Shown: positions 45,379 through 55,334, numbered from the stretch's first letter. The stretch is 64,000 nucleotides of DNA from Dyella japonica DSM 16301 (GCF_001010355.1 NZ_JPLA01000023.1:62001-126000), one strand, 5' to 3'. A program made the numbers and translations. The notes: a model not told the origin generated them from the letters alone.

Positions 45379-46665
45379 TCAACGCCGTTTCGCCACGTCC
45401 TCCGCGCTCAGCGTGCCCTGTTGTCCACCGAAGTGACTGACCACATAGTTCGACAACGCGGCGATCTCGGCATCGGAATACGCGCGACCAAACGAAGGCA
45501 TGAAGACTTCCTGGCCGCCGACGTGGAGCGATGAGCCGTTGAGGATGATCTGGGTGAGATTGGTGGCATGCGGATCGCGCACCGAACGCAGGCCGGTGAG
45601 CATCGCGTAGTTGGTCTGGCGTCCCTGGCCGCTCTCCAAATGGCAGCCTGCGCACGCGCCGACAAACAGTTGCTCGCCCGGACTCGCGCTTGCAGTGGTA
45701 GCGGTGGGCGCCGCAGCTGCCGCTGCTGGCGCCGCGCTGCCTTGTTGCGGTTTCACCTCGCGCAAATAGGCGACCAGCGAGGCAAGATCCGAAGGCGTCA
45801 GGTATTGCAGGCTGTAGCCGACGACTTCACCCATGGGGCCCGAAGCGGTGCCGCGACCTGCCGCGTGTCCCTTGGAGAAGTAATCGATCAGTTCCTGATC
45901 GCTCCACGCACCGATGCCATGCTCTTTGTCCGAGGTGATGTTGTAGGCCCGCCAGCCCTCCAGCTCGGCACCGGCCAGCGCCTTGCCGCTCTTCATGGCG
46001 AAACCGTGGTTGCGCGGTGTGTGGCATTCGCCGCAATGGCCCAACGCGGTGGCGAGATACGCGCCGCGATTGAACGCTTCGGTCTTGCCCTGCTCGGGCT
46101 GAAAGCGCTCCTTCTTGAGAAACGCCGCATTCCACAGGCTCAAGGTCCAGCGCTGGTTGAACGGGAACGACAGCTCATTGGGCCGCGCCGGCGCATGCAC
46201 CGCCGGCAGGCTGGCGAGGTAAGTGCGGATGGCGACGATGTCGTCACGGCTCAGCGCCGTGTACGAGGTATAGGGGAACGCGGGATACAGCGGCTGCCCT
46301 TTGTTGTCGACGCCGGCATGCAAGGCGCGCACGAACTCGTCGTCGGTCCAGTCACCGATCCCGGTCTCTTTGTCCGCCGTGATGTTGGATGAATAGATGG
46401 TGCCGAACGGCAGCTTGAACGCCACGCCGCCGGCAAACGGCTGGCCGCCCGGTGCGGTATGGCAGGCTTCGCAATCGGCGGCGCGCGTGAGGTATTCGCC
46501 GCGCGCCATGGTGGTGGGGAGATCCACCGGCACGCCCGCTCCCACCGGCTGCGTGGCCTGCTCGTTGCCGCCATGGGTGACCGTGATCAGTGCGTATGCC
46601 GTGAACACGATGGCGATCAGCACGACGACGCCGACGATGGTTCCGATGATGCGTCCGATCTTCAT
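45379..46665 (-). CDS. Membrane-anchored trihaem cytochrome c (electron acceptor of the molybdenum hydroxylase)
   Basis: A 428-residue protein anchored by one N-terminal TM helix (IIGTIVGVVVLIAIVFTAYA). It carries three c-type haem motifs, CEACH, CGECH and CAGCH, with an Ala/Pro linker before the third. The layout is that of the cytochrome subunit of alcohol, gluconate and aldehyde dehydrogenases. Its ATG overlaps the stop of the Mo-subunit gene by 4 nt, so it belongs to the same operon and should pass electrons from the hydroxylase to the quinone or oxidase chain. Confidence 0.93.
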   Translation of the reverse strand: MKIGRIIGTIVGVVVLIAIVFTAYALITVTHGGNEQATQPVGAGVPVDLPTTMARGEYLTRAADCEACHTAPGGQPFAGGVAFKLPFGTIYSSNITADKETGIGDWTDDEFVRALHAGVDNKGQPLYPAFPYTSYTALSRDDIVAIRTYLASLPAVHAPARPNELSFPFNQRWTLSLWNAAFLKKERFQPEQGKTEAFNRGAYLATALGHCGECHTPRNHGFAMKSGKALAGAELEGWRAYNITSDKEHGIGAWSDQELIDYFSKGHAAGRGTASGPMGEVVGYSLQYLTPSDLASLVAYLREVKPQQGSAAPAAAAAAPTATTASASPGEQLFVGACAGCHLESGQGRQTNYAMLTGLRSVRDPHATNLTQIILNGSSLHVGGQEVFMPSFGRAYSDAEIAALSNYVVSHFGGQQGTLSAEDVAKRR

Positions 46666-48938
46666 GTGAATATCCCCGTCTGCCCGGCGACGCCATCCGG
46701 CGTGGATGAAGCAGGATTCGCTGCCGACAGCACCGACTTGAGTGCGTTCTTGTCCTGCACCAGCGCCGAACGGTCGATCGGCAAGCTGCGCAGGCGCACG
46801 CCCGTCGCCGCGAAGATCGCGTTGGCCAGGCTGGGCATGGCCATCACCGTGCCGGTTTCACCGATGCCGCCCGGCGTTTCCTTGCTCGGCATCAGATACA
46901 CCTCGATCGGCGGTGTCTGATTGAGGCGAAGCACGCGATAGTCGTTGAAGTTGCGTTGCACCACGGCGCCGTCCTTCAAGGTAATGCCGCTGTACATCGC
47001 GCCACTCCAGCCGAAGATCACGCCGCCCTCGATTTGCGCTACGACGGTGTTGGGGTTGATCACGGTGCCGCAGTCGACCACGGCCACCGCGCGCTTCAGG
47101 ATCACTTCGCCCTGCGGTGATACTTCGACATCAGTGATCACGCACAGATAGCTGCCAAACGGTGCGGCCAGCGCGATGCCGCGGCCATGGCGTGCGGGCA
47201 CGCTTTCGCGTCCCCAGCCGGACTTCTCGGCGGCCAGCTCCAGCACGGCCTTGGCGCGCGGGTTGTCGGCCAGGATCTCGCGCCGGTACGCCATCGGGTC
47301 CTTGCCTGCCGCATGCGCCAGCTCGTCGACAAAACTTTCCACCACGAACACATTGTGGGTCGGCCCGACGCCGCGCCACCAGCCGATCGGTATGCCGTTG
47401 GGCATGTCGTGGCGGACCCAGTCCACGCGCATATTGGGGATCTGATAGGGAAGCTCGGCGGCGCATTCCACCAGGTCGGAATCCAGGCCGTTCTTGCCCA
47501 TCGCACCGGGAGCGAACGTCGCCAGGATCGACGGGCCGGTGGTGCGATCCGTCCACGCGATCGGGTGCCCTTTGTCGTCAAGCGTTGCAGAGATGCGATC
47601 GTAGTAGGCGGGGCGATAGCGATCCTGCGTAATGTCTTCTTCGCGCGTCCAGATGATCTTGACCGGATAGTCCACCGCGCGCGCAACCGCCACTGCCTGG
47701 CCCACGGAGTCTTCGAACAGGCGCCGGCCGAAGCCGCCGCCCATGTACTGGTTGTGGACCTGGATGCTTTCGGCGGGCAGGCCGGTGACTTTCATCGCCA
47801 CATCGACACAGCGCGCCGGCACCTGCGTGCCGACCCAGATATCGCAGCCATCGGGGCGCACGTGCACGGTGGTGTTGATCGGCTCCATCGTGGCGTGCGC
47901 CAATAGCGGCAGTTGATAGGTCGCGGAAATCAGCTTGCCCTGGACCTTGTCCACCTGACCCACTTCGCGCCCCATGATGGGCGTGCCGTGCTCGGACGCG
48001 TCGGCAAGATCCTTGTACAGCTGCTCCGTGCTGTAACCCGCGCCGGCGCCCTTGTTCCAATGGATGGTGAGCGCTTCCAGCCCTTTCTTGGCCGCCCAGA
48101 AATGTTCGCCGATCACGGCAACGGCGTTGTCCAGCTTCACCACCTTGAGTACGCCCGGTATCGCCAGCGCACGCGTCTCGTCCACCGACGCCAGCGTGCC
48201 GCCGAACGTCGGGCATGCCTGCACGGTCGCGACCTTCATGCCGGGCACGCGGATGTCGATGCCGAACGGCAGCGTGCCGTCGACCTTGGCCGGCGTGTCC
48301 ACGCGGCGCAGCGGTTTGCCGATCAGCTGGAAGTCCTTCGGATCCTTCAGGGTCGGCTTGGCGGGTGGAGTCACCTTGGCGGCTTCGTTGGCCAGCTCGC
48401 CGTAGCGCAGCGTGCGTCCGCTCGCCGTGTGCGTGACCACGCCGCGTGCGGCCGTGCACTGCGACGGATCCACTTTCCAGCGTTGCGCCGCGGCGGTCAC
48501 CAGCATGGCTCGCGCGGCGGCGCCGGCATCGCGCAAGGTGGTCCAGCAGAAGCGGATGGTAGTGGAGCCACCGGTCGCCTGATCGCCCAGCAAGGGATTG
48601 GAGTACAGCTTGCGATTGGGCGGTGCATGCTCGACCGTGATCTGGTCGAGGCCGACATCAAGTTCTTCGGCGAGCAAGGTGGCTTGCCCGGTGTATGCAC
48701 CCTGGCCCATTTCGATGCAAGGCATCACCAGCTGCACGCTGCCGTCGGTGTTCACGCGCACAAACGCATTCGGCGCAAACTGCGGGTGATCCGCATCCAG
48801 GCGCGCGCCTTGTGTATATCCCCACACCCGACTGGCGCCGCCCAGCCACATGAAGGCCACCACCAGTCCGCCACGCTTGATCAGCTCGCGGCGTTGCGGG
48901 TTCGGCAACTCCAACTGGTTATCTACACGTAGCGTCAT
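46662..48938 (-). CDS. Molybdopterin-binding subunit of an isoquinoline 1-oxidoreductase-like hydroxylase
   Basis: A 758-residue xanthine-dehydrogenase-family large subunit. A Tat-like start (RRELIKRGGLVVAFMWLGGA) suggests export with its partner. Family motifs are MPCIEMGQGAYTGQATLLAEEL, GGSTTIRFCWTTLRDAG, YMGGGFGRRLFEDSVGQAVA, and the catalytic Glu in GGIGETGTVMAMPSLANAIF. Type is IorB-like (aldehyde or N-heterocycle oxidation, Mo-MCD cofactor). The ATG at 48938 is chosen because the upstream frame overlaps the 2Fe-2S gene. The substrate is unknown. Confidence 0.93.
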   Translation of the reverse strand: MTLRVDNQLELPNPQRRELIKRGGLVVAFMWLGGASRVWGYTQGARLDADHPQFAPNAFVRVNTDGSVQLVMPCIEMGQGAYTGQATLLAEELDVGLDQITVEHAPPNRKLYSNPLLGDQATGGSTTIRFCWTTLRDAGAAARAMLVTAAAQRWKVDPSQCTAARGVVTHTASGRTLRYGELANEAAKVTPPAKPTLKDPKDFQLIGKPLRRVDTPAKVDGTLPFGIDIRVPGMKVATVQACPTFGGTLASVDETRALAIPGVLKVVKLDNAVAVIGEHFWAAKKGLEALTIHWNKGAGAGYSTEQLYKDLADASEHGTPIMGREVGQVDKVQGKLISATYQLPLLAHATMEPINTTVHVRPDGCDIWVGTQVPARCVDVAMKVTGLPAESIQVHNQYMGGGFGRRLFEDSVGQAVAVARAVDYPVKIIWTREEDITQDRYRPAYYDRISATLDDKGHPIAWTDRTTGPSILATFAPGAMGKNGLDSDLVECAAELPYQIPNMRVDWVRHDMPNGIPIGWWRGVGPTHNVFVVESFVDELAHAAGKDPMAYRREILADNPRAKAVLELAAEKSGWGRESVPARHGRGIALAAPFGSYLCVITDVEVSPQGEVILKRAVAVVDCGTVINPNTVVAQIEGGVIFGWSGAMYSGITLKDGAVVQRNFNDYRVLRLNQTPPIEVYLMPSKETPGGIGETGTVMAMPSLANAIFAATGVRLRSLPIDRSALVQDKNALKSVLSAANPASSTPDGVAGQTGIFT

Positions 48939-48979
48939 GGCGAACTCTCGGCAGTGAGCAGCGAACGGAGTGGTCGAAC

Positions 48980-49459
48980 TCAGGCAATCGTTTGCGGCAG
49001 CGTCAGCTGCCCGGTGGCCGCCTGTTTGATCGCGGCGCGGATGCGAACATAGGTGCCGCATCGGCAAATATTGCCGGACATCGCCGCATCGATATCCGCA
49101 TCGGTGGGCGTGGGCTTTGCCGCCAGCAATGCGGCGGCCGACATGATCTGCCCGGTCTGGCAATAGCCGCATTGCGCCACTTCGATGCCCAGCCACGCCT
49201 GTTGCACGCGCTTGCCCAGGTCGGTGGCGTTGAGTCCTTCGATGGTGGTGATCTTCTTGCCCACGGCACCGGTCACCGGCAGCACACAGGAGCGCACGGC
49301 CTGGCCATCCAGGTGCACGGTGCAGGCGCCGCATTGCGCCATGCCGCAGCCGAACTTGGTGCCATTGAGTCCCAGCACGTCACGCAATACCCACAGCAGC
49401 GGCATGTCCTCAGGTACGTCGACCTGGGTGTCCTGGCCGTTGATGGAAAGGACGATCAT
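48980..49459 (-). CDS. 2Fe-2S subunit of the molybdenum hydroxylase (IorA-like)
   Basis: A 159-residue protein with the two clusters of this family. The plant-ferredoxin-type cluster is in [23 protein letters not shown], and the second cluster in CGYCQTGQ and NICRCGTY. It passes electrons from the Mo site to the cytochrome. It is the first gene of the operon with the Mo subunit and the cytochrome. Confidence 0.95.
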   Translation of the reverse strand: MIVLSINGQDTQVDVPEDMPLLWVLRDVLGLNGTKFGCGMAQCGACTVHLDGQAVRSCVLPVTGAVGKKITTIEGLNATDLGKRVQQAWLGIEVAQCGYCQTGQIMSAAALLAAKPTPTDADIDAAMSGNICRCGTYVRIRAAIKQAATGQLTLPQTIA

Positions 49460-49672
49460 CGGGCTCTCCTTGACGAGACGGGGTCACCGTATTCGGGCAA
49501 CGCGCTGGACCAGAGGCGGTGACAAGGTCACGCGGCGCTTGGATCGAGGCGATGTTCCTCCCGCCGAACGAAAGAACAAGTGAAGGGAGGGCCTGCGATC
49601 AGCCGCCACTGCTCGGGTATCGGACGGCGGCATTGACGCAGCATCGACACGCCCCGATGCTGACTTCACGCC

Positions 49673-50770
49673 ATGAATGTCGCCCAGGAATTCGACTCGC
49701 TCTACCGCGCCGCCAAGGCGCTGACGCTCGATCGGGGCAGGGGCGAGGCCGCCCTGGTCACCATCACCCGCACGCGCGGTTCCACTTTCCGTCGCGCCGG
49801 GGCAAGCATGCTGGTGCACCGCGACGGCAGCATGGTCTGCGAGCTCTCGGGCGGCTGCCCGCAGCGGGATATCGTGCTGCGCGCGCAACACGCGATGGAG
49901 TGCGCCGAGGGCGCGCTGGTCGCCTACGGGCGCGACAGCAACTACGACGTGATGATCGAAACCGGCTGCGGCGGCGAGCTGGAAGTGCTGATCGAGCCGT
50001 GGCACGAAGCGGAGGATCTGCAGTTTCTCGATGCCATCGCGGCGCTGCACGCGCGGCGCACGCCCGGCGTCATGGCTTCGCTGTTCGCGGTGGATGGCGG
50101 CGCCATCGGCCGTCGGCCCATGCGGCTGGTGCAGGGCAGCGGCAGCCTGTGGACCAACATCGGGCAGGCGGCACTCAAGCAACAGGTTCTTGCGAACCTG
50201 CCGATGCAGGCGATCCCTACAGGCGGCGCCATCACGCAGCAGATGGACAACCAAGGCCAGCGTTACGACGCACTGCTGGAAACCCTGCGGCCGCCGCATG
50301 CGCTATTAATCGTGGGTGATAGCGCTGGTGCCAACCTGCTTGCCCAGCTCGGTCATCAGCTCGGCTGGCGCACCACGGTGGTGAGTACGCGCGAATCCGC
50401 CGAGCGGGCAACCGATGGCGTGCAGCGTGTCTACAAGACGCCGGTGGCCCTGCTGTCGGATGTGCTGCTGGATTCGCAGACCTCGGTGGTGGTCATGACC
50501 CACCGGCTGGAACTCGACCTGGCCTATGTCGCTCCCCTGCTGGCAACGCCGGTGCGCTACATCGGCGTGATCGGCTCGCGGCAGCGCGCGGATCAGGTGC
50601 GCGCGGCCTTCCCGCATGCCGACGATCGGCTGCATGTACCGGCCGGACTCGACATCGGCTCGGAGACGCCCCAGGAAATCGCGCTGGCCATTGCCGCGGA
50701 GATTCTCGCCCTGCGCCATGGTCGCAGCGGCGACTCGCTGGTGCATACGCAGACGTCCATCCATCCGTGA
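49673..50770 (+). CDS. XdhC/CoxI family molybdenum-cofactor insertion protein
   Basis: A 365-residue protein. The N-terminal CoxI part (VTITRTRGSTFRRAGASMLVHRDGSMVCELSGGCPQRDI) is joined to the Rossmann-like XdhC C-terminal domain (ALLIVGDSAGANLLAQLGHQLGW, then RYIGVIGSRQRADQV). XdhC proteins bind molybdopterin and mature hydroxylases of the xanthine dehydrogenase family. It is divergent from the hydroxylase operon, with 213 bp between starts, and its stop overlaps the GTG of the next gene. Confidence 0.93.
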   Translation: MNVAQEFDSLYRAAKALTLDRGRGEAALVTITRTRGSTFRRAGASMLVHRDGSMVCELSGGCPQRDIVLRAQHAMECAEGALVAYGRDSNYDVMIETGCGGELEVLIEPWHEAEDLQFLDAIAALHARRTPGVMASLFAVDGGAIGRRPMRLVQGSGSLWTNIGQAALKQQVLANLPMQAIPTGGAITQQMDNQGQRYDALLETLRPPHALLIVGDSAGANLLAQLGHQLGWRTTVVSTRESAERATDGVQRVYKTPVALLSDVLLDSQTSVVVMTHRLELDLAYVAPLLATPVRYIGVIGSRQRADQVRAAFPHADDRLHVPAGLDIGSETPQEIALAIAAEILALRHGRSGDSLVHTQTSIHP

Positions 50771-51399
50771 CCGCGCTGCCGTTGCAGGTGGCAACCTTGA
50801 TCCTCGCAGCCGGCGAAGCCCGTCGCTATGGCAGTCCAAAGCAACTGCTATCCATCGACGGCGAACCGATGGTCAGACGCATCGCCAGCAATGCGCTGGC
50901 GGCCGGACTGCGCCCGGTCATGGTGGTGGTCGGTTCTGGAGCGCAGCGAGTGCGCGAATGCCTCGATCTGCTGGACGTCCATACCGTGGAAAATATCCAT
51001 TGGGCCAGCGGCATGGGCAGCTCGATCGCAGCCGGCGTCAAGGCGCTGATGATGCAACCGACAAGTTGGCAATCACTGATGGTGATGCTCGCCGACCAGC
51101 CTGCGATCCGCGTCGAGGATCTCGCGCGCATGCTTGCCAGGCATGCGCAATCGCCGCAACGCATCCTCGCCTGCCAGCATGGGGGTCGCTTCGGCCCGCC
51201 ATGCATTTTTCCGTGGAGCCGTGCGAGCGAGCTTGCAGCGCTGGATGGCGCGAGTGGTGCGCACGTGCTGTTGCAGAGGCACGCAGCAACAGTCGATGGC
51301 TTCGACCTGGCAGCGGCGTTCTTCGATATCGATACGCCTGAGGACTACGCTGCGTGGCTGGCGCATCGAGGTGTGACTTCGATGGACGAATCCGGCTGA
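50767..51399 (+). CDS. MocA-like molybdenum cofactor cytidylyltransferase
   Basis: A 210-residue NTP-transferase. The signature is ILAAGEARRYGSPKQLLSIDGEPMV, followed by VVVGSGAQRV, GMGSSIAAGVKAL and MVMLADQPAI. It matches MobA/MocA proteins that attach CMP to Mo-molybdopterin to make the MCD cofactor used by the hydroxylase next door. It starts with GTG at 50767, overlapping the stop of the XdhC gene (GTGA), which implies coupled translation. Confidence 0.92.
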   Translation: MTALPLQVATLILAAGEARRYGSPKQLLSIDGEPMVRRIASNALAAGLRPVMVVVGSGAQRVRECLDLLDVHTVENIHWASGMGSSIAAGVKALMMQPTSWQSLMVMLADQPAIRVEDLARMLARHAQSPQRILACQHGGRFGPPCIFPWSRASELAALDGASGAHVLLQRHAATVDGFDLAAAFFDIDTPEDYAAWLAHRGVTSMDESG

Positions 51400-51415
51400 C
51401 GCTGCGAGTGTGACT

Positions 51416-52492
51416 TCAGGCAGCGTGCTGGCGCGCGCTGCGCGGCGGCATGCCGGTCCAGCGCTTGAAGGCGCGACGGAACTCGCGCGGATCACTGAAG
51501 CCGATTTCCAGGCCGATTTCCGCCACGCTGAGCGAACCGCCATGCAGCAGTTCCAGCGCGCGTTCGGCGCGCACGCGGTCGTGGATTTCACGGAACACGC
51601 GGCCGCCTTCGGCCAGCCGGCGGCGCAGCGAGCGTTCGCTCATATTGAGCATGCGCGCCACATCCGGCAGCCGCGGCTGATGGCGCAGGTGGCTGCGCAA
51701 CAGACGCTCCACCGACGCGACCACTTCCTGTTGCGGCCCTTCGATATCGTGCTGCTGCGTGCACAACGCCAGCGCCTGCTGCGCCGTCAGCGGATTGTGC
51801 GAGGGCAGCGGATGCTCCAGCCACTGCGCCGCGATCACCACGCGATTGTGGCGCGCGCCAAACAGCAGCTCGCACTGGAAGAAGTCCGCATAGTCCTGCA
51901 CGTGCGCCGGGCGCGGATAGGTCAGCTCCAGTCGCAACGGACGGAACCCGGGACCGGCCAGCTCGCGCGCGATCGCCAGCGAGCTGGCAAACAACTCCTC
52001 GCACAGGAACGGCAGCAGCGGCGCGTCGTTGAAGCGCGGCCACACCGCCAGCGCCACCTCGCGCGGACTCACCACTTCGAAACTCACGTCGACCAGGCTG
52101 CCGCTCACGCGATGGTGCGCGATGCCCACCTTCATGGCGTCGCCGAAAGTGGCCGAGGTCATCATGGCCAGACCGAGCAGGCCAAAGCTGCCCAGCGTTT
52201 CTCCCCGACCCACCGCCAGGCCCAGGCCGGGCTCGCCGGTGGCCTGCAACGCGCGGCGGATCACCGAATGCGCCTGCCGATAGGAGACGCGCAAGGTGGG
52301 ATCGTTCAATTGCTCGCGGGTCAGCCCCGAGCCGGCGAACCAGCCGTCACAGCGCTGCCCACGCGACAGGGCGAGCTGGGTCAGGTGCACCAGGATGTTC
52401 GGCGGCGTTTCGGCCACGGTAAAGCGTGCGTCGGCGCTCAGCGGCGCCGCAGCGGCTTCATCGGTGACCTGGCTGACGACAGCGGACGTCAT
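51416..52492 (-). CDS. AraC family transcriptional regulator
   Basis: A 358-residue regulator with an N-terminal arabinose-binding-type (OruR/ArgR-like) domain (GLGLAVGRGETLGSFGLLGLAM) and a C-terminal AraC helix-turn-helix pair (LPDVARMLNMSERSLRRRLAEGG and SVAEIGLEIGFSDPREFRRAFKRWTGMPP). It is convergent with the MocA-like gene (16 nt between stops) and divergent from the acid phosphatase gene. Confidence 0.92.
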   Translation of the reverse strand: MTSAVVSQVTDEAAAAPLSADARFTVAETPPNILVHLTQLALSRGQRCDGWFAGSGLTREQLNDPTLRVSYRQAHSVIRRALQATGEPGLGLAVGRGETLGSFGLLGLAMMTSATFGDAMKVGIAHHRVSGSLVDVSFEVVSPREVALAVWPRFNDAPLLPFLCEELFASSLAIARELAGPGFRPLRLELTYPRPAHVQDYADFFQCELLFGARHNRVVIAAQWLEHPLPSHNPLTAQQALALCTQQHDIEGPQQEVVASVERLLRSHLRHQPRLPDVARMLNMSERSLRRRLAEGGRVFREIHDRVRAERALELLHGGSLSVAEIGLEIGFSDPREFRRAFKRWTGMPPRSARQHAA

Positions 52493-52621
52493 GAAACGTG
52501 GCTCCCACCCCTGAGAGCGCCGGATGATCCGGCGTGATCGCTTGATCTATATCATGGCCTCGCCGCCAGCGCCTTATGCAATGCACAAGGCCGGCGCCGC
52601 CGCAGCCCAGGGAGAACGCCG

Positions 52622-53428
52622 ATGAACACGCTTTTGCTCGCCTGCCGTCGCGCCGCCTGGCTGGCCCTGCTGCCGCTGGCCGCCTGCGCCCCGGTGCAGA
52701 CGCCGGTCGCCAAGGTGTCGCCCGCCAGCGCCCGTTCCGTGGCCGCCTCGCTGCAGACGGCCGAGCTGCTGCCGGCCGCGCCCAAGGCCGGCACGCCGCG
52801 CTACGAGGCCGACCGCCAGATCTTCCTCGCCACCCGCAAGCTGCAGGACTCGCCGCGCTGGCTGCTGGCGCAGCAGGACGTGGATTACGCCACGCCCAAG
52901 CTGCTGGCCGATTTCAGCTGCGCCATGGGCGTGCCGCTGGACGCCGCGCAGATGCCCAAGCTGACCGCCCTGGTGGATGCCACCAGCAATGCGGCGGATG
53001 CCTCCACCGCGCCGGCCAAAAAGGCCAACCAGCGCCAGCGCCCGTTCCTGATCGACCAGGGCGCGACCTGTCAGTCCACCGTGCAGCTGGCGCACAGCTT
53101 CGACTATCCCTCCGGCCACGCCACCCGTGGTTGGGCCGTGGGGCTGGTGCTGGCCGAGCTGGCGCCTGATCGCGCGACCGACCTGCTGCTGCGGTCGCGC
53201 TCCTACGGGGACAGCCGTGTCGTCTGCGGCGTGCACAATCTCAGCGCGATCGAGGCCGGGGCGATGAACGGCGCCGCCGTCGTGGCCGTGCTGCACGCAT
53301 CGCCCGCGTTCCAATCCAGCCTTGCCGATGCCAGGCTGGAATTGGACGCCTACCGCGTGGCCAATCCCGGCGCGACCAGCCCGCAGTGTTCCGCGCTGAA
53401 GGCCTTGATCGAGCCCACGCCATACTGA
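52622..53428 (+). CDS. Class A acid-phosphatase-like (PAP2) lipoprotein lacking the canonical Asp
   Basis: A 268-residue protein with a lipobox (LAAC, Cys 22). It carries the phosphatase signature K-X6-RP (Lys133, Arg140-Pro141), PSGH (163-166) and SR-X5-H (Ser198-Arg199, His205). In the family the last motif is followed by three residues and Asp; here the position is Ala209, with Glu at 211. PSGH, both Arg and both His are intact. It is expected to be periplasmic and act on phosphomonoesters, but the missing Asp may change or lower activity. Confidence 0.88.
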   Translation: MNTLLLACRRAAWLALLPLAACAPVQTPVAKVSPASARSVAASLQTAELLPAAPKAGTPRYEADRQIFLATRKLQDSPRWLLAQQDVDYATPKLLADFSCAMGVPLDAAQMPKLTALVDATSNAADASTAPAKKANQRQRPFLIDQGATCQSTVQLAHSFDYPSGHATRGWAVGLVLAELAPDRATDLLLRSRSYGDSRVVCGVHNLSAIEAGAMNGAAVVAVLHASPAFQSSLADARLELDAYRVANPGATSPQCSALKALIEPTPY

Positions 53429-53491
53429 GTACGTCTGAGACGGCGTAAGCTGCCTGCCTGGATCGCTGCGACATGCCACGGAGACGGGTGC

Positions 53492-54961
53492 ATGGATCAG
53501 GAGACTTCCTCGACGTTCGATGTGCTGATCATCGGTGCCGGCCTGTCCGGCATCGGCATGGCGTGCCATCTGGCGATGGAACATCCGCAGCTGCGCGTGG
53601 CGCTGATCGAACGGCGTGCGGCGATGGGCGGCACCTGGGATCTGTTCCGCTATCCCGGCGTGCGCTCGGACTCGGACATGTTCACGTTCGGCTACGCGTT
53701 TCGCCCCTGGCATGCGCTGGATGTGATGGCCGACGGCGACGCCATCCGCCACTACGTGATCGACACGGCACGCGAATACGGCGTGGACGGGAAGATCCAC
53801 TACGGCCTGAAAGTGCTCACTTCATCGTGGTCGAGCGCACAACGACGGTGGCGCGTGCAGGTGCTCGACGAGGCGCGCGGCGAAACACGTGATTTCAGTG
53901 CTCGCTTCCTGATCGTCTGCACCGGCTACTACAACTACGACCGCGGCTACCTGCCGGTGTTTCCCGGCATCGATCGCTACCAGGGCCAGTGCGTGCATCC
54001 ACAGCAGTGGCCGCCCGGGCTGGACTATCGCGGCAAGCGCGTGGTGGTGATCGGCAGCGGCGCCACCGCGGTGACGCTGGTGCCGGCGATGGCTGGCGAT
54101 GCCGCGCACGTGACGATGGTGCAGCGCTCGCCCAGCTACATTTTGTCGTTGCCGAGCTACGACAAGATCTCCGCGGTGATGCAGCGCGTGCTGCCCAAGT
54201 CGCTGGTGTTTCGCATGGCGCGACGGCGCAATATTTTCCTCACGCGCTTCATCTACAAGGCGGCGCGGCGCTGGCCGGACAAAGTACGCGCCTTCCTCAT
54301 CGGCGGCGTGCGGCGCAAGTTGGGCGAGGGCGCCGACATGCGGCACTTCACGCCTGCGTACGAACCGTGGGACCAGCGTTTGTGCATCGTGCCGGACGGC
54401 GATCTATTTGCGGCGATCAAGAGCGGCAAGGCATCCGTCGTCACCGACTGCATCGCCAGGTTCACCGAGCGCGGCATCCAGCTGACATCCGGTGACGAGC
54501 TCGATGCCGATATCGTCATCACCGCCACCGGCCTCAGCATGCAGACGCTGGGCGGCATGAACCTCGAAGTGGATGGGCAGCCGCGCGTGATGGGCGAACT
54601 GATCACCTACAAGAGCGTGCTGCTGCAGGACACGCCCAACTTCGCCTACATCTTCGGCTACAGCAATGCGGCGTGGACGCTCAAGGCAGATCTGGCCGCC
54701 AAATACGTCTGCCGCCTGCTCGCCCATATGCGCGAATCGGGCATCGAAGTGGTGACGCCGCGTGCGCCAGACGATGAGCGCCAGGCCGAATCGATCCTGG
54801 GGGCGCTAACCTCGGGTTACGTGCAGCGCGGTGCGCCGGTATTGCCCAAGCAGGGACGCTCGCTGCCGTGGCGTGTGTTGAACAACTATGAGCGCGATTG
54901 CGAGATGTTGCTGAAGCAACCGGTGGCGGATGAGGCGCTTGAGATGGTGACGGCACGCTAG
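53492..54961 (+). CDS. Flavin-containing monooxygenase / Baeyer-Villiger-type oxygenase
   Basis: A 489-residue FAD/NAD(P)H enzyme. The FAD Rossmann motif is IIGAGLSGIGMACHL (about residues 14-28), then GGTWDLFRYPGVRSDSDMFTFGY. The monooxygenase fingerprint is YQGQCVHPQQWP (Tyr in place of the usual Phe). The NADPH motif is VVVIGSGATAVTLVPAM. Members oxidise ketones, amines or sulfides. The last 84 nt of the gene (from 54878) are repeated three more times downstream as part of a 184-bp tandem array. Confidence 0.93.
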   Translation: MDQETSSTFDVLIIGAGLSGIGMACHLAMEHPQLRVALIERRAAMGGTWDLFRYPGVRSDSDMFTFGYAFRPWHALDVMADGDAIRHYVIDTAREYGVDGKIHYGLKVLTSSWSSAQRRWRVQVLDEARGETRDFSARFLIVCTGYYNYDRGYLPVFPGIDRYQGQCVHPQQWPPGLDYRGKRVVVIGSGATAVTLVPAMAGDAAHVTMVQRSPSYILSLPSYDKISAVMQRVLPKSLVFRMARRRNIFLTRFIYKAARRWPDKVRAFLIGGVRRKLGEGADMRHFTPAYEPWDQRLCIVPDGDLFAAIKSGKASVVTDCIARFTERGIQLTSGDELDADIVITATGLSMQTLGGMNLEVDGQPRVMGELITYKSVLLQDTPNFAYIFGYSNAAWTLKADLAAKYVCRLLAHMRESGIEVVTPRAPDDERQAESILGALTSGYVQRGAPVLPKQGRSLPWRVLNNYERDCEMLLKQPVADEALEMVTAR

Positions 54962-54966
54962 CTTGT

Positions 54967-55049
54967 TGTGGGAGCGCACCCTGTGCGCGACAACCTCACG
55001 AAGCGATACCGACACGTCGCCGCAGTCGCGCACAGGGTGCGCTCCCACA
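54967..55049. repeat. BIME copy 1 of the 184-bp array
   Basis: Arms 54967-54991 and 55025-55049. Loop contains acgaagcgatac. Confidence 0.9.
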
Positions 55050-55150
55050 GAGGAAGACCGATTGAAGAACTACGAGCGCGATTGCGAGATCTTGCTCAAG
55101 CAGCCGGTGGCGGATGGGGCGTTGGAGATGGTGACGGCACGCTAGCTTGT

Positions 55151-55233
55151 TGTGGGAGCGCACCCTGTGCGCGACAACCTCACGAAGCGATACCGACACG
55201 TCGCCGCAGTCGCGCACAGGGTGCGCTCCCACA
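55151..55233. repeat. BIME copy 2 of the 184-bp array
   Basis: Arms 55151-55175 and 55209-55233. Loop is identical to copy 1 (acgaagcgatac). Confidence 0.9.
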
Positions 55234-55334
55234 GAGGAAGACCGATTGAACAACTACGAGCGCGATTGCGAGATGTTGCTAAGGCAGCCGGTGGCGGATG
55301 AGGCGCCGGAAATCGCGACGGTGCGGTAGCTTGT

